This document shows positions 41,286-49,877 of a DNA stretch of 64,000 bases, piece after piece. The notes beneath the pieces were generated by a model. It was not told where the DNA came from and searched no databases. It saw only the letters and a program-made list of their open reading frames with translations. The translations under genes were made by a program, and so were the position numbers. The stretch's first letter is position 1, and every line of letters begins with the position of its first letter. The stretch lies in NCBI RefSeq assembly GCF_018332715.1, contig NZ_BOQP01000008.1, positions 124,001-188,000 of the forward strand. The letters run 5' to 3'. This DNA comes from Winogradskya consettensis. Lineage in GTDB: Bacteria; Actinomycetota; Actinomycetes; Mycobacteriales; Micromonosporaceae.

Positions 41286-42511
41286 CCCGAATCGCCCTAG
41301 TGACCCACGGATTCTCGGGCGGCGGCGGGGTTCCTGCGGTCGCCCGCTGGCTGCGTTCGGGGCTCGAGACCCGGTACGGCATGACCGCCGACGTGCACGA
41401 TCTGGCGACGTCGTCGCTCGACGAGGCCAGCAGGCGCATCAGCAGCCCGGCCACCTGGCGGCGGACGAGCCTGAGAACCTCGCGGACCGACCCTGAGCCG
41501 CACGAGCACTGGGGAGCCGGGGGTGTCGAGATCGAGACCTTGCGTTACCTGCCTCGACGGGAGCTGACCGAGGCGTTGCGCGGCTACGACCTGATTCAGG
41601 TGGTCGCCGGATCTCCGGCGTGGGCGGCGCCTGTGCTGGATTGCGGGCCGCCCGTGATCCTTCAGGTGGCGACGCTCGCGGCCTGGGAGCGCGCGTCTCA
41701 GCTTTCCGCCGCAGGCCCCCTGCTCCGGACATGGCGCCGGGGGATGACCGCCGGCGTTTCCCGGGTCGAGTCTGCTGCGCTGTGCCGGGCCGACGCGGTC
41801 CTGGTGGAGAACGAAGCGATGCTCGCCCATGTCCGCGCGGCCGGGCAGGAGCGGGTGCTGAAACTACCGCCGGGTGTCGACACAGCGACCTTCGTTCCCG
41901 CCGCCGGTGGCTGGCGCCGCGACGGTCACCTGCTGACGGTGTGCCGTCTCGGCGATGCCCGTAAGGGGCTCGCGACCATGATCCGTGCGTATCACCGGCT
42001 GGTGGAGCAGGACGACTCCGCGCCGCCGCTCGTCCTCGCCGGCCACGCAGCGGTCCCCGACACGCTCACCACCCTGATCTCCCGGCTCGGCCTGGCCGGC
42101 CGGGTGCGGATCCACGAGGATCCGACGCCAGCCGCGCTGATCAGGCTGTACCAGCGTGCCTCCGTGTTCCTGCAGACGTCGTACGAAGAGGGGCTCGGCC
42201 TTGCCGTGCTGGAAGCGATGGCCTGTGGACTGCCCGTGGTCGCCACCGCGACCCATGGAGCCCGGGAAACGGTGGTCGACGGGCTGACCGGATGGCTCGC
42301 AGGCTTGGCCGATGCCGATGCCGATGCCGATGCCGACCTCGCCTCGGCGGTAGCGGCCCGGGTCAGCACCGCCCTGGCCGGCGCCGGCGGGCTGGCCGGG
42401 AAGCGCGGGCGGGAACGCTGTGTCGCGGAGTTCTCCACGGACGCCTGCCTGCGCCGGTTCGTCGACGTCTACCACAGTGCGTCGCGCGGACAGTGGGCGA
42501 CCGTGTCATGA
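41282..42511 (+). CDS. Glycosyltransferase family 4 with a tandem Asp-Ala repeat
   Basis: The 409-residue GT4 has TTG start overlapping the previous stop (TTGA). It begins IALVTHGFSGGGGVPAVARWL and has LLTVCRLGDARKGLATMIRAYHRL and SVFLQTSYEEGLGLAVLEAMACGLPVVATATHGARETVVDGLTGWL. Residues about 343-352 are a run of Ala-Asp pairs encoded by four copies of GATGCC; copy-number change would alter only the length of this loop. It probably adds a sugar to the repeat unit. Confidence 0.87.
   Translation: MTRIALVTHGFSGGGGVPAVARWLRSGLETRYGMTADVHDLATSSLDEASRRISSPATWRRTSLRTSRTDPEPHEHWGAGGVEIETLRYLPRRELTEALRGYDLIQVVAGSPAWAAPVLDCGPPVILQVATLAAWERASQLSAAGPLLRTWRRGMTAGVSRVESAALCRADAVLVENEAMLAHVRAAGQERVLKLPPGVDTATFVPAAGGWRRDGHLLTVCRLGDARKGLATMIRAYHRLVEQDDSAPPLVLAGHAAVPDTLTTLISRLGLAGRVRIHEDPTPAALIRLYQRASVFLQTSYEEGLGLAVLEAMACGLPVVATATHGARETVVDGLTGWLAGLADADADADADLASAVAARVSTALAGAGGLAGKRGRERCVAEFSTDACLRRFVDVYHSASRGQWATVS
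42311..42334 (+). repeat. Hexanucleotide tandem repeat (GATGCC)x4
   Basis: Four perfect GATGCC copies inside the glycosyltransferase gene, preceded by GCC and followed by GAC. Each copy is two codons, so slippage preserves the reading frame. Confidence 0.9.
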
Positions 42512-43827
42512 CTTCACCTCCCGAGGCCCCGGATGCCGTGGCACCACCGCTCGACCCCGTCACCGGCTCCGCATTCGGCCGCAGCGTGGTCCGGACGGCC
42601 ATCTTCAACGCGGGCGCGACCCTGGCCGCTGGACTGGCGGGCATTCTCATCGCCCGGAGTCTCGGTCCCAGCGTCCGCGGTGACTACGCCGCCATCTGTG
42701 TCTGGCTTATCGTCGCCTACACCGTCGGGGATCTCGGCATGTCCGCTGCCACGACGTACTTCGTCGCGCGCGACCCTGTGCGAGGACGGGACTACCTCGC
42801 CACCTCACGGGTTCTGACCACGGTCGCCGGCGCGGCGGTCGTCCTGACGGGGTTCGCCGCCGCACCGCTGCTCGCTCGGTCCGAGCCGCACCTCGTAACG
42901 GGCTACCGGATCACCGCCATCACCTGCGCGGTGATACTCGCCGGCTTCAGCTGCAACGCCGCCCTGCAGGCTACGAACATTCATCGCTGGAACGTCGTGC
43001 GCGTCGCGCAACCCGCGCTGTACCTAGTCGCCGTTTCAGGGCTGCATCTCGCGGGGCGCCTCGACCTCATCACTGCCCTGGTGGCGCTGCTGGCGACCTC
43101 CACGGCGCAGACGACGCTGGCCTACGGCTACTGCCGCGTCCAGAGACTCATCCCGGGCCGGGCCGGTGCCGGACTCACCGCTCCGATCGCCCGGTACGGT
43201 GCCGGCCAGGTCGCGAACTCGGTGCCGGACCTCGCGGTGAACCGGATGGACCAGCTTGTGCTCTCTTTCACCGTGGCACCGTCCGCCCTCGGTCACTACG
43301 CCGTCGCCTCATCGTTGACGAATCTCGCGGTCCCGCTGGTCGCCGCTGTGGGGCACGTTGCCTTTCCCCGTCTCGCGTCCGCCGATCAGTCCGCGGCCGG
43401 AGCCGTGAGCTTGAGCCGCCGTGCCATCGGCGCGAGCGCGGCTCTGAGCGTCGCGCTCATGGCCGTCCTGGCCGCAACGGCGTGGTGGCTGGTGCCGACG
43501 GTCTTCGGGGCCGATTTCCGCGATGCCGTGACACTGGTTTGGCTGCTCGCGCCGGCAGCGGTATTCATGCCCTGTTCCAAGGTGTGCGCCGACCTGCTGC
43601 GCGGACACGGCCGGCCGTTGACGGTTGCCTATGTGCAGAGCGCCGCGACCGCCGTGCTGGCCGTTCTGCTGGCCGTTCTGGTGCCGGCCTTCGCTGAACG
43701 AGGCGCGGCGCTCGCGGTGAGTGTCACCGCGGCAGTGTCCTTTGTGCTCATGCGGAGCGCTCTGGGCCGGTTGCCGGGACGGGTAGCAGCACACCGGCGT
43801 GGATCGCGAACCCGCGGGGAGGCCTGA
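42508..43827 (+). CDS. Wzx-like polysaccharide flippase
   Basis: The 439-residue integral membrane protein has about 12 hydrophobic helices and the N-terminal FGRSVVRTAIFNAGATLAAGLAGILIARSLGPSVRGDYAAICVWL typical of the polysaccharide-transporter/MATE-like family. It should flip the undecaprenyl-linked repeat unit across the membrane. It overlaps the GT stop by four bases. It is followed by the Wzy-like gene with the GTG directly after the stop. Confidence 0.87.
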   Translation: MTSPPEAPDAVAPPLDPVTGSAFGRSVVRTAIFNAGATLAAGLAGILIARSLGPSVRGDYAAICVWLIVAYTVGDLGMSAATTYFVARDPVRGRDYLATSRVLTTVAGAAVVLTGFAAAPLLARSEPHLVTGYRITAITCAVILAGFSCNAALQATNIHRWNVVRVAQPALYLVAVSGLHLAGRLDLITALVALLATSTAQTTLAYGYCRVQRLIPGRAGAGLTAPIARYGAGQVANSVPDLAVNRMDQLVLSFTVAPSALGHYAVASSLTNLAVPLVAAVGHVAFPRLASADQSAAGAVSLSRRAIGASAALSVALMAVLAATAWWLVPTVFGADFRDAVTLVWLLAPAAVFMPCSKVCADLLRGHGRPLTVAYVQSAATAVLAVLLAVLVPAFAERGAALAVSVTAAVSFVLMRSALGRLPGRVAAHRRGSRTRGEA

Positions 43828-45093
43828 GTGGGTCTACCACCTGGTGAAGTGAGCGCGCGGACCAGCAGACTCGCCACCTGGGTCTTCATCGTTCCCGCGC
43901 TGACCGGTTACGTGCGGCTGCCGGGCGGGGCCAACGTCGTCCTGCCGGTCAGCGAACTGGGTCTCGGTCTGCTTCTGCTGCTGGTCCTCGGCGTGATCGT
44001 CAAGGGCCCGGTCCGGTTGCGGGCACTGGCCACCATCGCGGCTACGGTGGTCGTCCTTTTCGGCCTGTTCGTGGCTTACACGCTGGCGTGGCCCCACCTG
44101 CGCGGCTGGGCCTTCGCGGAACCCGCGCCCCATCTGGCGCTGGCGGCCGTGGTGTCCTGCTGCACGGCGGTCGCTTATGCGCTCCTGTTCTACCGCGAGG
44201 ACGTCTTCATCGACGTGTTCTGGAAGGCAGCCATCGGGGCGATCGTGACAGCCGTCGCGGCGTACGTCATGAACGAGCTCGCCGGTTCTGGGTGGCTGGT
44301 ACACCGGCAGTACGGAACCCCGAGGCTCCAGGGGTTGCTCAGCGAGCCGTCCGCGTGGGCGCCGTTCGTCTCGGCGCTCCTGCTGCTCGCTCTGGCCCGG
44401 CGCAGGCGACTCTGGGTAGGGTTCTTCCTGCTTGCTGCGGTCCTGACCAAGTCGCCCACCGTGCTGTTGTCGACGGTTGGTTCCTTGGCAGCCTGGTACG
44501 TCCTTATCCGGCGGCGTTCGACCACGCGGTACGCGATGCTGGCAGGCCTGCTTGTAGCAGGGACGATCGCGGTCAACTGGCTCAAGGGGATCGACATCTA
44601 CCGGCCGCTGTCCAGCAGCCTCGTCGATCAATTTGTCGTCCGGCTCGCCTCGGGTGTGCACGCAGTCACCTCCGGCGGGGTTACCGGGCGTAATGACCGG
44701 TTCACCAGCACCCAGGCCGTGATCGATGAGATGGCACTGCGCGGCTGGCTGTGGACAGGTATCGGGCCGGGATCGGAGGGTTATATCCTGGGCTCCACCG
44801 GTCTGCTGCCCAACGCGCTTCCCGTATATGTGATGGCCAGCTTTGGCATCCTCGGCGTCATCGTACTGATGGGGATGCTGGTGAGGACGATCATCAGGTT
44901 GCGTACCCGGGCTTCGCTGGGGTTGTTTCTGGCCTTCATCATTGCCTCGATGATCAATTCTGCTGGCGGCTGGGAGTTCTACAAGTTCGTGATTGTCGCC
45001 GTCGTGGTCGCCGGGATACCAGCCAGAAGCGCTGTCAGATTTGAGAGCCGGGGGGTGGTCACGTCGATGTCGTCGTCGCCGGTGAGGGCGTAG
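43828..45093 (+). CDS. Wzy/O-antigen-ligase-like polymerase
   Basis: The 421-residue membrane protein has about ten helices and the O-antigen-polymerase features: a large extracytoplasmic loop carrying LQGLLSEPSAWAPFVSALLLLAL, IGPGSEGYILGSTGLLPN and SMINSAGGWEFYKF. GGGGAGG lies six bases before the GTG. It should polymerise the flipped repeat units. Its 3' end overlaps the convergent HAD gene by 115 bases, an unusually long overlap that places the end of the cytoplasmic tail (after VVVAGIPARSA) in antisense to the phosphatase. Confidence 0.82.
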   Translation: MGLPPGEVSARTSRLATWVFIVPALTGYVRLPGGANVVLPVSELGLGLLLLLVLGVIVKGPVRLRALATIAATVVVLFGLFVAYTLAWPHLRGWAFAEPAPHLALAAVVSCCTAVAYALLFYREDVFIDVFWKAAIGAIVTAVAAYVMNELAGSGWLVHRQYGTPRLQGLLSEPSAWAPFVSALLLLALARRRRLWVGFFLLAAVLTKSPTVLLSTVGSLAAWYVLIRRRSTTRYAMLAGLLVAGTIAVNWLKGIDIYRPLSSSLVDQFVVRLASGVHAVTSGGVTGRNDRFTSTQAVIDEMALRGWLWTGIGPGSEGYILGSTGLLPNALPVYVMASFGILGVIVLMGMLVRTIIRLRTRASLGLFLAFIIASMINSAGGWEFYKFVIVAVVVAGIPARSAVRFESRGVVTSMSSSPVRA

Positions 45094-45659
45094 TGCAGGC
45101 CCCCCTCCCGCCGGACCCGCACCGTCGTCCACCCCAGCCTGCCGGGGCCGGCGAAGTCCTTGGCCGGGTTGTCGGCCACATACGCAAGCGACGAGGCCCC
45201 GGTCTCCTTGGCGATCCGAAGAAATCCCTGCGGGCTGGGCTTTCCGCAACCAGGGCCGAGCGCGTCGGTGAGCACGATGGAGCTCGCGAAGGCCGAGAGC
45301 CCGAGCGCTCTGACCTTGGCGGCCTGGCTCACGACCGGCCCATCGGTCAGGAATGCCGTTGTGATCCCGAGAGCGTCGAGGTCATTCAGGGCCTTCAGCG
45401 CGTCAGGCAAGATCGCTATGTGTGGCTGGTGGTTCCGGTAGGTCCACACCATGCGCCCGATGTCCGCCCGCACCCCGAGCTCGGCGAGCGCGTCGTCGAA
45501 GATCCGGCCCCGGCGCCCCCGCAGGAAGCCGTCCCAGGCGACCGAGGCGAATCCCGGGATGCCGAGTTCCGCCTCGACCGCCGCGAATCCGCTGGCCACG
45601 TAGTCGCGTTCCAGGTACAGCGTGTCGTCGATGTCGAAGACGACGACCTCAGTCCGCAC
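44979..45659 (-). CDS. HAD-superfamily hydrolase
   Basis: The 226-residue cytoplasmic phosphatase-like protein has motif I VVFDIDDTLYLERDYV, motif II TTAFLTDGPV, motif III Lys in CGKPSPQGF and motif IV YVADNPAKDFAGPGRLGWTT. It overlaps the ATP-grasp stop by 11 bases and is the last gene of the minus-strand module, facing wzy. HAD-ATP-grasp pairs in surface-polysaccharide clusters suggest a sugar-phosphate or amino-sugar intermediate, but the substrate is unknown. Confidence 0.85.
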   Translation of the reverse strand: MRTEVVVFDIDDTLYLERDYVASGFAAVEAELGIPGFASVAWDGFLRGRRGRIFDDALAELGVRADIGRMVWTYRNHQPHIAILPDALKALNDLDALGITTAFLTDGPVVSQAAKVRALGLSAFASSIVLTDALGPGCGKPSPQGFLRIAKETGASSLAYVADNPAKDFAGPGRLGWTTVRVRREGGLHYALTGDDDIDVTTPRLSNLTALLAGIPATTTATITNL

Positions 45660-46617
45660 GGACGAACACCTCGTCGTCCCAGCGCAGCATCATCAGCCCG
45701 TACTCGATGACGGGTGCGGCGGGCGGGGCCTCCTTGCGGGCGACCTCGCGGATCAGCCATTCGGCGTGCCTGCCGCCGGCCTGGAAGCTGAGCGGGCAGC
45801 CGCCGCCGAAGCGGGCGTTGATCTCGATGACGGCGGCGCGAGGGCCGTCGGAGAAGATCTGCACGTTCATCGGGCCGTACGCGCCGGGCAGGGCCTCGAC
45901 CGTGCGCACCGCCAGCGACGCGAGCAGGTCGTCCCGGACGACCTGGGCCTTGCTGACCTCGCCGGCGCGTACCTCGAGCCGGCGGCGGACGACCGGGCCG
46001 TGGGCGTAGCCGTCGCGGTCGACGAAGACGTCCACCGTGTGTTCGATGCCGGGGGCGGTCTCCTCCACGACCAGGGCGGGATCGGCGGGGATCGCGTCCA
46101 GGGCGGCCCAGGTGGTGACCCGGTGCAGGCCCACGCTCGACGACCCGCCGGCCGGCTTGACGATCAGGGGCAGCCGCCAGCCGCTGGCGTCGCGCTGCAC
46201 GTCGGCGAGGGGTGCCTGGCGTGGGCACGGGATCGCCGACTCGGCGCAGTGCCGGTTCGTGAGCCGCTTGTCGCCCGCGACGGCGATGGCCTCGGGGCTG
46301 GAGACCGCGACGGTCGTACCCATGGTGGCGAGGTCGGGTTTGAGGGTGGCCCAGACGGGGAGCTCGGTGTCGATCGTCGGCACGACCAGGTCGACATGTT
46401 CGCTGTCGCACAACGCCGTGACCTCGGCGGCGAAGCCCGGGTCGGTGCAGCGCGGCACTATGAACCCGGCATCGGCCAGGTGCATCGCCGGCGCGGTCCA
46501 GTTGAGGTCGCACGTGATGACCCGGGCGTCGAGGCCGGCGGCGGTGGCCGCGTGCCGCAGCGACCGCAGCAGGCTGACCCGGCGGCCGGCGGAGGACAGC
46601 AGAATTGTGAATGGCAC
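45649..46617 (-). CDS. ATP-grasp ligase (carbamoyl-phosphate-synthase-like)
   Basis: The 322-residue enzyme begins TILLSSAGRRVSLLRSLRHAA and has VPTIDTELPVWA, the ATP-binding VKPAGGSSSVGLHRV, FVDRDGYAHGPVVRRR and the metal-binding VIEINARFGGGCPLSFQAGG. ATP-grasp enzymes join a carboxylate to an amine, so attachment of an amino acid or related group to an amino sugar is plausible here. The GTG at 46617 has GGAG five bases upstream. The reading frame upstream of 46617 is not supported. Confidence 0.86.
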   Translation of the reverse strand: MPFTILLSSAGRRVSLLRSLRHAATAAGLDARVITCDLNWTAPAMHLADAGFIVPRCTDPGFAAEVTALCDSEHVDLVVPTIDTELPVWATLKPDLATMGTTVAVSSPEAIAVAGDKRLTNRHCAESAIPCPRQAPLADVQRDASGWRLPLIVKPAGGSSSVGLHRVTTWAALDAIPADPALVVEETAPGIEHTVDVFVDRDGYAHGPVVRRRLEVRAGEVSKAQVVRDDLLASLAVRTVEALPGAYGPMNVQIFSDGPRAAVIEINARFGGGCPLSFQAGGRHAEWLIREVARKEAPPAAPVIEYGLMMLRWDDEVFVRAD

Positions 46618-46636
46618 AGTCACTCCCGGATGGTGT

Positions 46637-47449
46637 TCAGTGCGTGGGGAAGGCGCGTCCCTCGGGGAGCGCGAAGACATTGACCGTGTTGTCGGGGATC
46701 TCGGTCAGGAGGTGCCCGTCGGCCTCGTACAGCTGATAGCCGAGCCCGTGCAGCATCGCCGCGATCTCGGCCCGATGACTTTGCACCTCCACCATCAGTA
46801 CCGGGCGGTCGCGGTCCAGCACCTGAGCGGCGCCCTGCAGTACCTCCCATTCGAAGCCCTCGACATCGATCTTGATGAAGGTCGGACGGACGGCTGTACG
46901 GCCTACGTACGCGTCGATCGTCGTGACCTCGACCAGCTCCTGCGTGATGTTGGCCCTGATGGCGTTGCGTTCGTTACCCGCGAGTCCCGCGAAGTTCGCC
47001 ACCAGCGAGTTGTTCTGTCCGGTGAGATCCTCGACGTGCATCGTGAGGGCGCCGGCGGCACTACCGAGTGCCTGGTGGGTGACCGTCACATTGGATTTGT
47101 GCCCGACGTTCGCATCGACATAGGGGAGGTTGTTCGATCCGGGTTCGAAGACGTGGACCGAGCCGCCGGCACCAACCAGCTGGGAGAAGTACAGCGAGAT
47201 GTAGCCGATGTGCCCGCCGGCCTCCACGACGCAGTCTCCGGGTCCGATGAGCCTGCCGAAGCATTCCATGGAGTCACGCTCCCGCCGCCGGCCGTGGAAC
47301 CAGTAGCCCTTGTGCCGGAACGAATGCAGCCGGATCCGGTCTGCGGTGTAGTGGTGCCTGATGGTGACGTCGCCGGGATTTGCCCGGGACAGCAGAAAGA
47401 GCGCCGCCCTGCGGAGTTGCCTGGTCGTGCCGCCGAGCAGGTCTGTCAT
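46637..47449 (-). CDS. FkbM-family methyltransferase
   Basis: The 270-residue protein has the FkbM signature: VVEAGGHIGYISLYFSQLVGAGGSVHVFEPGSNN, TTIDAYVG and FIKIDVEGFEWEVLQGA. FkbM enzymes O-methylate sugars or polyketides using SAM. The ATG overlaps the PglC-like stop by four bases (ATGA), indicating methylation of the same lipid-linked or nucleotide sugar. Located between sugar transferase and ATP-grasp genes, 19 bases from the latter. Confidence 0.9.
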   Translation of the reverse strand: MTDLLGGTTRQLRRAALFLLSRANPGDVTIRHHYTADRIRLHSFRHKGYWFHGRRRERDSMECFGRLIGPGDCVVEAGGHIGYISLYFSQLVGAGGSVHVFEPGSNNLPYVDANVGHKSNVTVTHQALGSAAGALTMHVEDLTGQNNSLVANFAGLAGNERNAIRANITQELVEVTTIDAYVGRTAVRPTFIKIDVEGFEWEVLQGAAQVLDRDRPVLMVEVQSHRAEIAAMLHGLGYQLYEADGHLLTEIPDNTVNVFALPEGRAFPTH

Positions 47450-48051
47450 ACCGGGGATCCCTTGAACTCGGGGGCGGTGGCTTCGTCGTGGGCGCTGATG
47501 CCGTCGCGGCGGATCACGGCGAGGGCGGTGGCGGCCAGCAGCCGCAGGTCCAGCGAGAGTGAGCGGGCGCCGACGTACGCCACGTCGTAGTGGAACTTCT
47601 CTTCCCAGGTGAGCAGGTTACGACCGCGGACCTGGGCGAGGCCGGTGATGCCGGGCAGGACCTCGTGCCGGCGGGCCTGGTCGGGGGTGTAGCGGTCCAG
47701 GTAGCGCACCGGGAGCGGGCGGGGGCCGACCAGGCTCATCTCGCCGCGGAGCACGTTGACCAGCGACGGCAGCTCGTCGAGGCTGGTCGAGCGCAGGAAG
47801 CGGCCCCAGCCGGTGAGCCGTTCCGCGTCGGTCGCCAGGCCGCGGGCGGGGTCCTCGTCGACCATCGTGCGGAACTTGAGCAGAGTGAACGTGGTGCCGT
47901 GGCGGCCGGCGCGGTGCTGGCGGAACAGGACGGGGCGGCCGAGGGTGAGGGCGACTGTGAGCGCCAGGATCAGCATCAGTGGCAATGTGAGCAGGAGGCC
48001 GAGCACGGCGGCCGACACGTCGAGGAGGCGTTTGCGGGAGTCGTACGTCAT
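47446..48051 (-). CDS. Undecaprenyl-phosphate sugar-phosphate transferase (PglC-like)
   Basis: The 201-residue monotopic bacterial sugar transferase has a single N-terminal membrane segment (AAVLGLLLTLPLMLILALTVALTLG), the basic RQHRAGRHGTTFTLLKFRTM catalytic region and DELPSLVNVLRGEMSLVGPRPLPVRYLDRYTP (Asp-Glu dyad) with GITGLAQVRGRN. At about 200 residues it matches the minimal PglC type and would start repeat-unit assembly on undecaprenyl phosphate, probably with a diaminosugar donor made by the coupled aminotransferase. Overlaps both neighbours by four bases. Confidence 0.9.
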   Translation of the reverse strand: MTYDSRKRLLDVSAAVLGLLLTLPLMLILALTVALTLGRPVLFRQHRAGRHGTTFTLLKFRTMVDEDPARGLATDAERLTGWGRFLRSTSLDELPSLVNVLRGEMSLVGPRPLPVRYLDRYTPDQARRHEVLPGITGLAQVRGRNLLTWEEKFHYDVAYVGARSLSLDLRLLAATALAVIRRDGISAHDEATAPEFKGSPV

Positions 48052-49178
48052 GCGTGGTCGTCCAGGAATTCGGTGATCGCGGCGGTGACGTGGGCGATCT
48101 GTTCCTCGCCCAGCGACGAGCCGCTCGGCAGGATGAGGCCGGTGTCGAAGAGGCGTTCGGCGGCGCCGCTGAGCAGGCCCGGCCGGCCCGCGAAGACGGG
48201 TTGCAGGTGCATCGGTTTCCAGATCGGGCGGGTCTCGATGCGGGCCGCCGTCAGGTGGGCTGCCAGCTCGGTCGTGGACCAGCCGGCTTCCTCCGGGTCG
48301 GCCACGACCGGGGTGAGCCAGGCGTTCGTGCCGTCAGAGTCACCGAGGATGCGTACGCCCTCGAGCCCGGCGAAGAGCTTGCCGTAGCGCCGTCGCAGGT
48401 CACGCCGCCGGGCGATCATCTCGTCGAGGCGGCAGAGCTGGGCGCGGCCCAGGGCGGCGAGCACGTTGCTCAGGCGGTAGTTGTAGCCGATGTCGGTGTG
48501 CTCGTAGTGCGGGACCGGCAGGCGGGCCTGGGTGGCCAGGTAGCGGGCCCGGTCGGCGAGCGCGGCATGGGCGGTGAGGAGCATGCCGCCGCCCGATGTC
48601 GTCATGATTTTGTTGCCGTTGAAGGACAGGGCCGCGGCCTGGCCGAAGGAGCCTGCCGGTCTGCCGCGATGGTCGGCTCCGAGGGCTTCCGCGGCGTCCT
48701 CGATCACGGGTACGCCGTACCGCTCGCACATCGGCAGCACCCGGTCGTAATCAGCGCAGAGCCCGAACAGGTCCACCGTCAGCACCGCGCCCACCGGGGT
48801 GCTGTCGCGGCGCAGACCGGCGAGGGCGGCGCCGAGCAGGTCCGGGTCGAGGTTGCCGGTGGCCGGGTCGCAGTCGACGAAGTAGGGGGTGGCTCCGGTG
48901 TAGACGACCGCGTTGGCCGTGGCCGCGAACGTGAGGGTGGGGACGACCACCACGTCGCCGGGGCCGACGCCGACGCCGAGCAGGGCCAGGTGCAGGGCGG
49001 CCGTGCCGGAGCTGAGGGCGACCGCGTGGGCCACGCCGGTGCGTTCCGCCAGCTCGCGTTCGAAGGCGTCGAGGTCGGGGCCGATGGGGGCGACCCAGCC
49101 GGAGCGCAGGGCGGCGAGGACGTATTCCTGTTCCAGGGGGCCGATGTCGGGGCTGGACAGCAAGACTTGGTGACTCAT
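48048..49178 (-). CDS. DegT/DnrJ/EryC1-family sugar aminotransferase (PglE-like)
   Basis: The 376-residue PLP enzyme has SGTAALHLALLGVGVGPGDVVVVPTLTFAATANAVVYTGA, the PLP phosphate/ring region and the Schiff-base Lys in SFNGNKIMTTSGGG. Unlike the bacillosamine enzyme, Lys is preceded by Asn-Gly-Asn. The family transaminates 4-keto-6-deoxy sugar nucleotides; the product UDP-4-amino sugar could be the PglC substrate. No PglD-type acetyltransferase is present. A FlaA1-like dehydratase at 51372-53225 could supply the 4-keto sugar. Confidence 0.9.
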   Translation of the reverse strand: MSHQVLLSSPDIGPLEQEYVLAALRSGWVAPIGPDLDAFERELAERTGVAHAVALSSGTAALHLALLGVGVGPGDVVVVPTLTFAATANAVVYTGATPYFVDCDPATGNLDPDLLGAALAGLRRDSTPVGAVLTVDLFGLCADYDRVLPMCERYGVPVIEDAAEALGADHRGRPAGSFGQAAALSFNGNKIMTTSGGGMLLTAHAALADRARYLATQARLPVPHYEHTDIGYNYRLSNVLAALGRAQLCRLDEMIARRRDLRRRYGKLFAGLEGVRILGDSDGTNAWLTPVVADPEEAGWSTTELAAHLTAARIETRPIWKPMHLQPVFAGRPGLLSGAAERLFDTGLILPSGSSLGEEQIAHVTAAITEFLDDHA

Positions 49179-49244
49179 CGCGATACTCCTCTCACGCGCT
49201 GATGTGGCGGGTTAGGGTGACCCGACCCGGGAGGAGGAACCTCG

Positions 49245-49877
49245 ATGACGACCGATGAGCGGTTTTCGATTCTCGTGGTCTGCCACGCCAATCTGTGCCG
49301 GTCGCCGTTGGCCGAGGGGCTCGCACGCCAGAGCCTCGGCCCGGCTGCGGGGGTGGTCGAGGTGAGCAGCGCCGGCACGCACGCGTGGAGCAACCAGCCC
49401 ATGCATCCGTACGCGGAGCAGGTGCTGGGCGAGTACGCCGTCGACACAGCGGGCTTTCGCACCCGGCGGCTCGGCGAGCTGCAGGTGCGTACCGCTGATC
49501 TGATCCTGACCGCGACCCGGCAGCAGCGCTCGGCCTGCGTCGCCCTGGACGCGGTGGCGGTGCGCCGCACCTTCACGATCCCGCAGTTCGGCCGGTACTT
49601 GCAGGCCACGCCCCCGGACGCGTTGCCGGGCATCGAAACCGCGCCGCGCCGGCTGCGTCGGCTGCTCGACCTGCTCCCGGTCGTCCGCGCGTCGGTGCCG
49701 GTCGGTCTCCCGGCGGACGACGACCTGGCGGACCCGGTGGACCAGCCGGTCGAGGCGTTCCGGCGCTGCGCCGCCCAGCTGCTGGCGGTTTTCGGTGCGC
49801 TGAACGGCCTCATCGCACCGATCCCACCGGCGGCGCTGACACGGCATCGGCTGCCGGCACGTCCCGGGCGGCCATGA
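49245..49877 (+). CDS. Low-molecular-weight protein-tyrosine phosphatase
   Basis: The 210-residue enzyme has the P-loop VVCHANLCRSPLAEG (Cys13, Arg19 of C-x5-R) and general-acid Asp in DDLADPVDQP. It is longer than the usual 150-160 residues. GGAGGAGG lies 7-8 bases before ATG. It should dephosphorylate the Tyr cluster of the adjacent BY-kinase, a common control of exopolysaccharide chain length. Its 3' end overlaps the convergent kinase gene by 68 bases. Confidence 0.9.
   Translation: MTTDERFSILVVCHANLCRSPLAEGLARQSLGPAAGVVEVSSAGTHAWSNQPMHPYAEQVLGEYAVDTAGFRTRRLGELQVRTADLILTATRQQRSACVALDAVAVRRTFTIPQFGRYLQATPPDALPGIETAPRRLRRLLDLLPVVRASVPVGLPADDDLADPVDQPVEAFRRCAAQLLAVFGALNGLIAPIPPAALTRHRLPARPGRP

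Noticed and set aside
42311..42334. Phase-variable on/off switch
   Set aside because: The repeat unit is six bases, so copy changes do not shift the frame; only length variation is expected.
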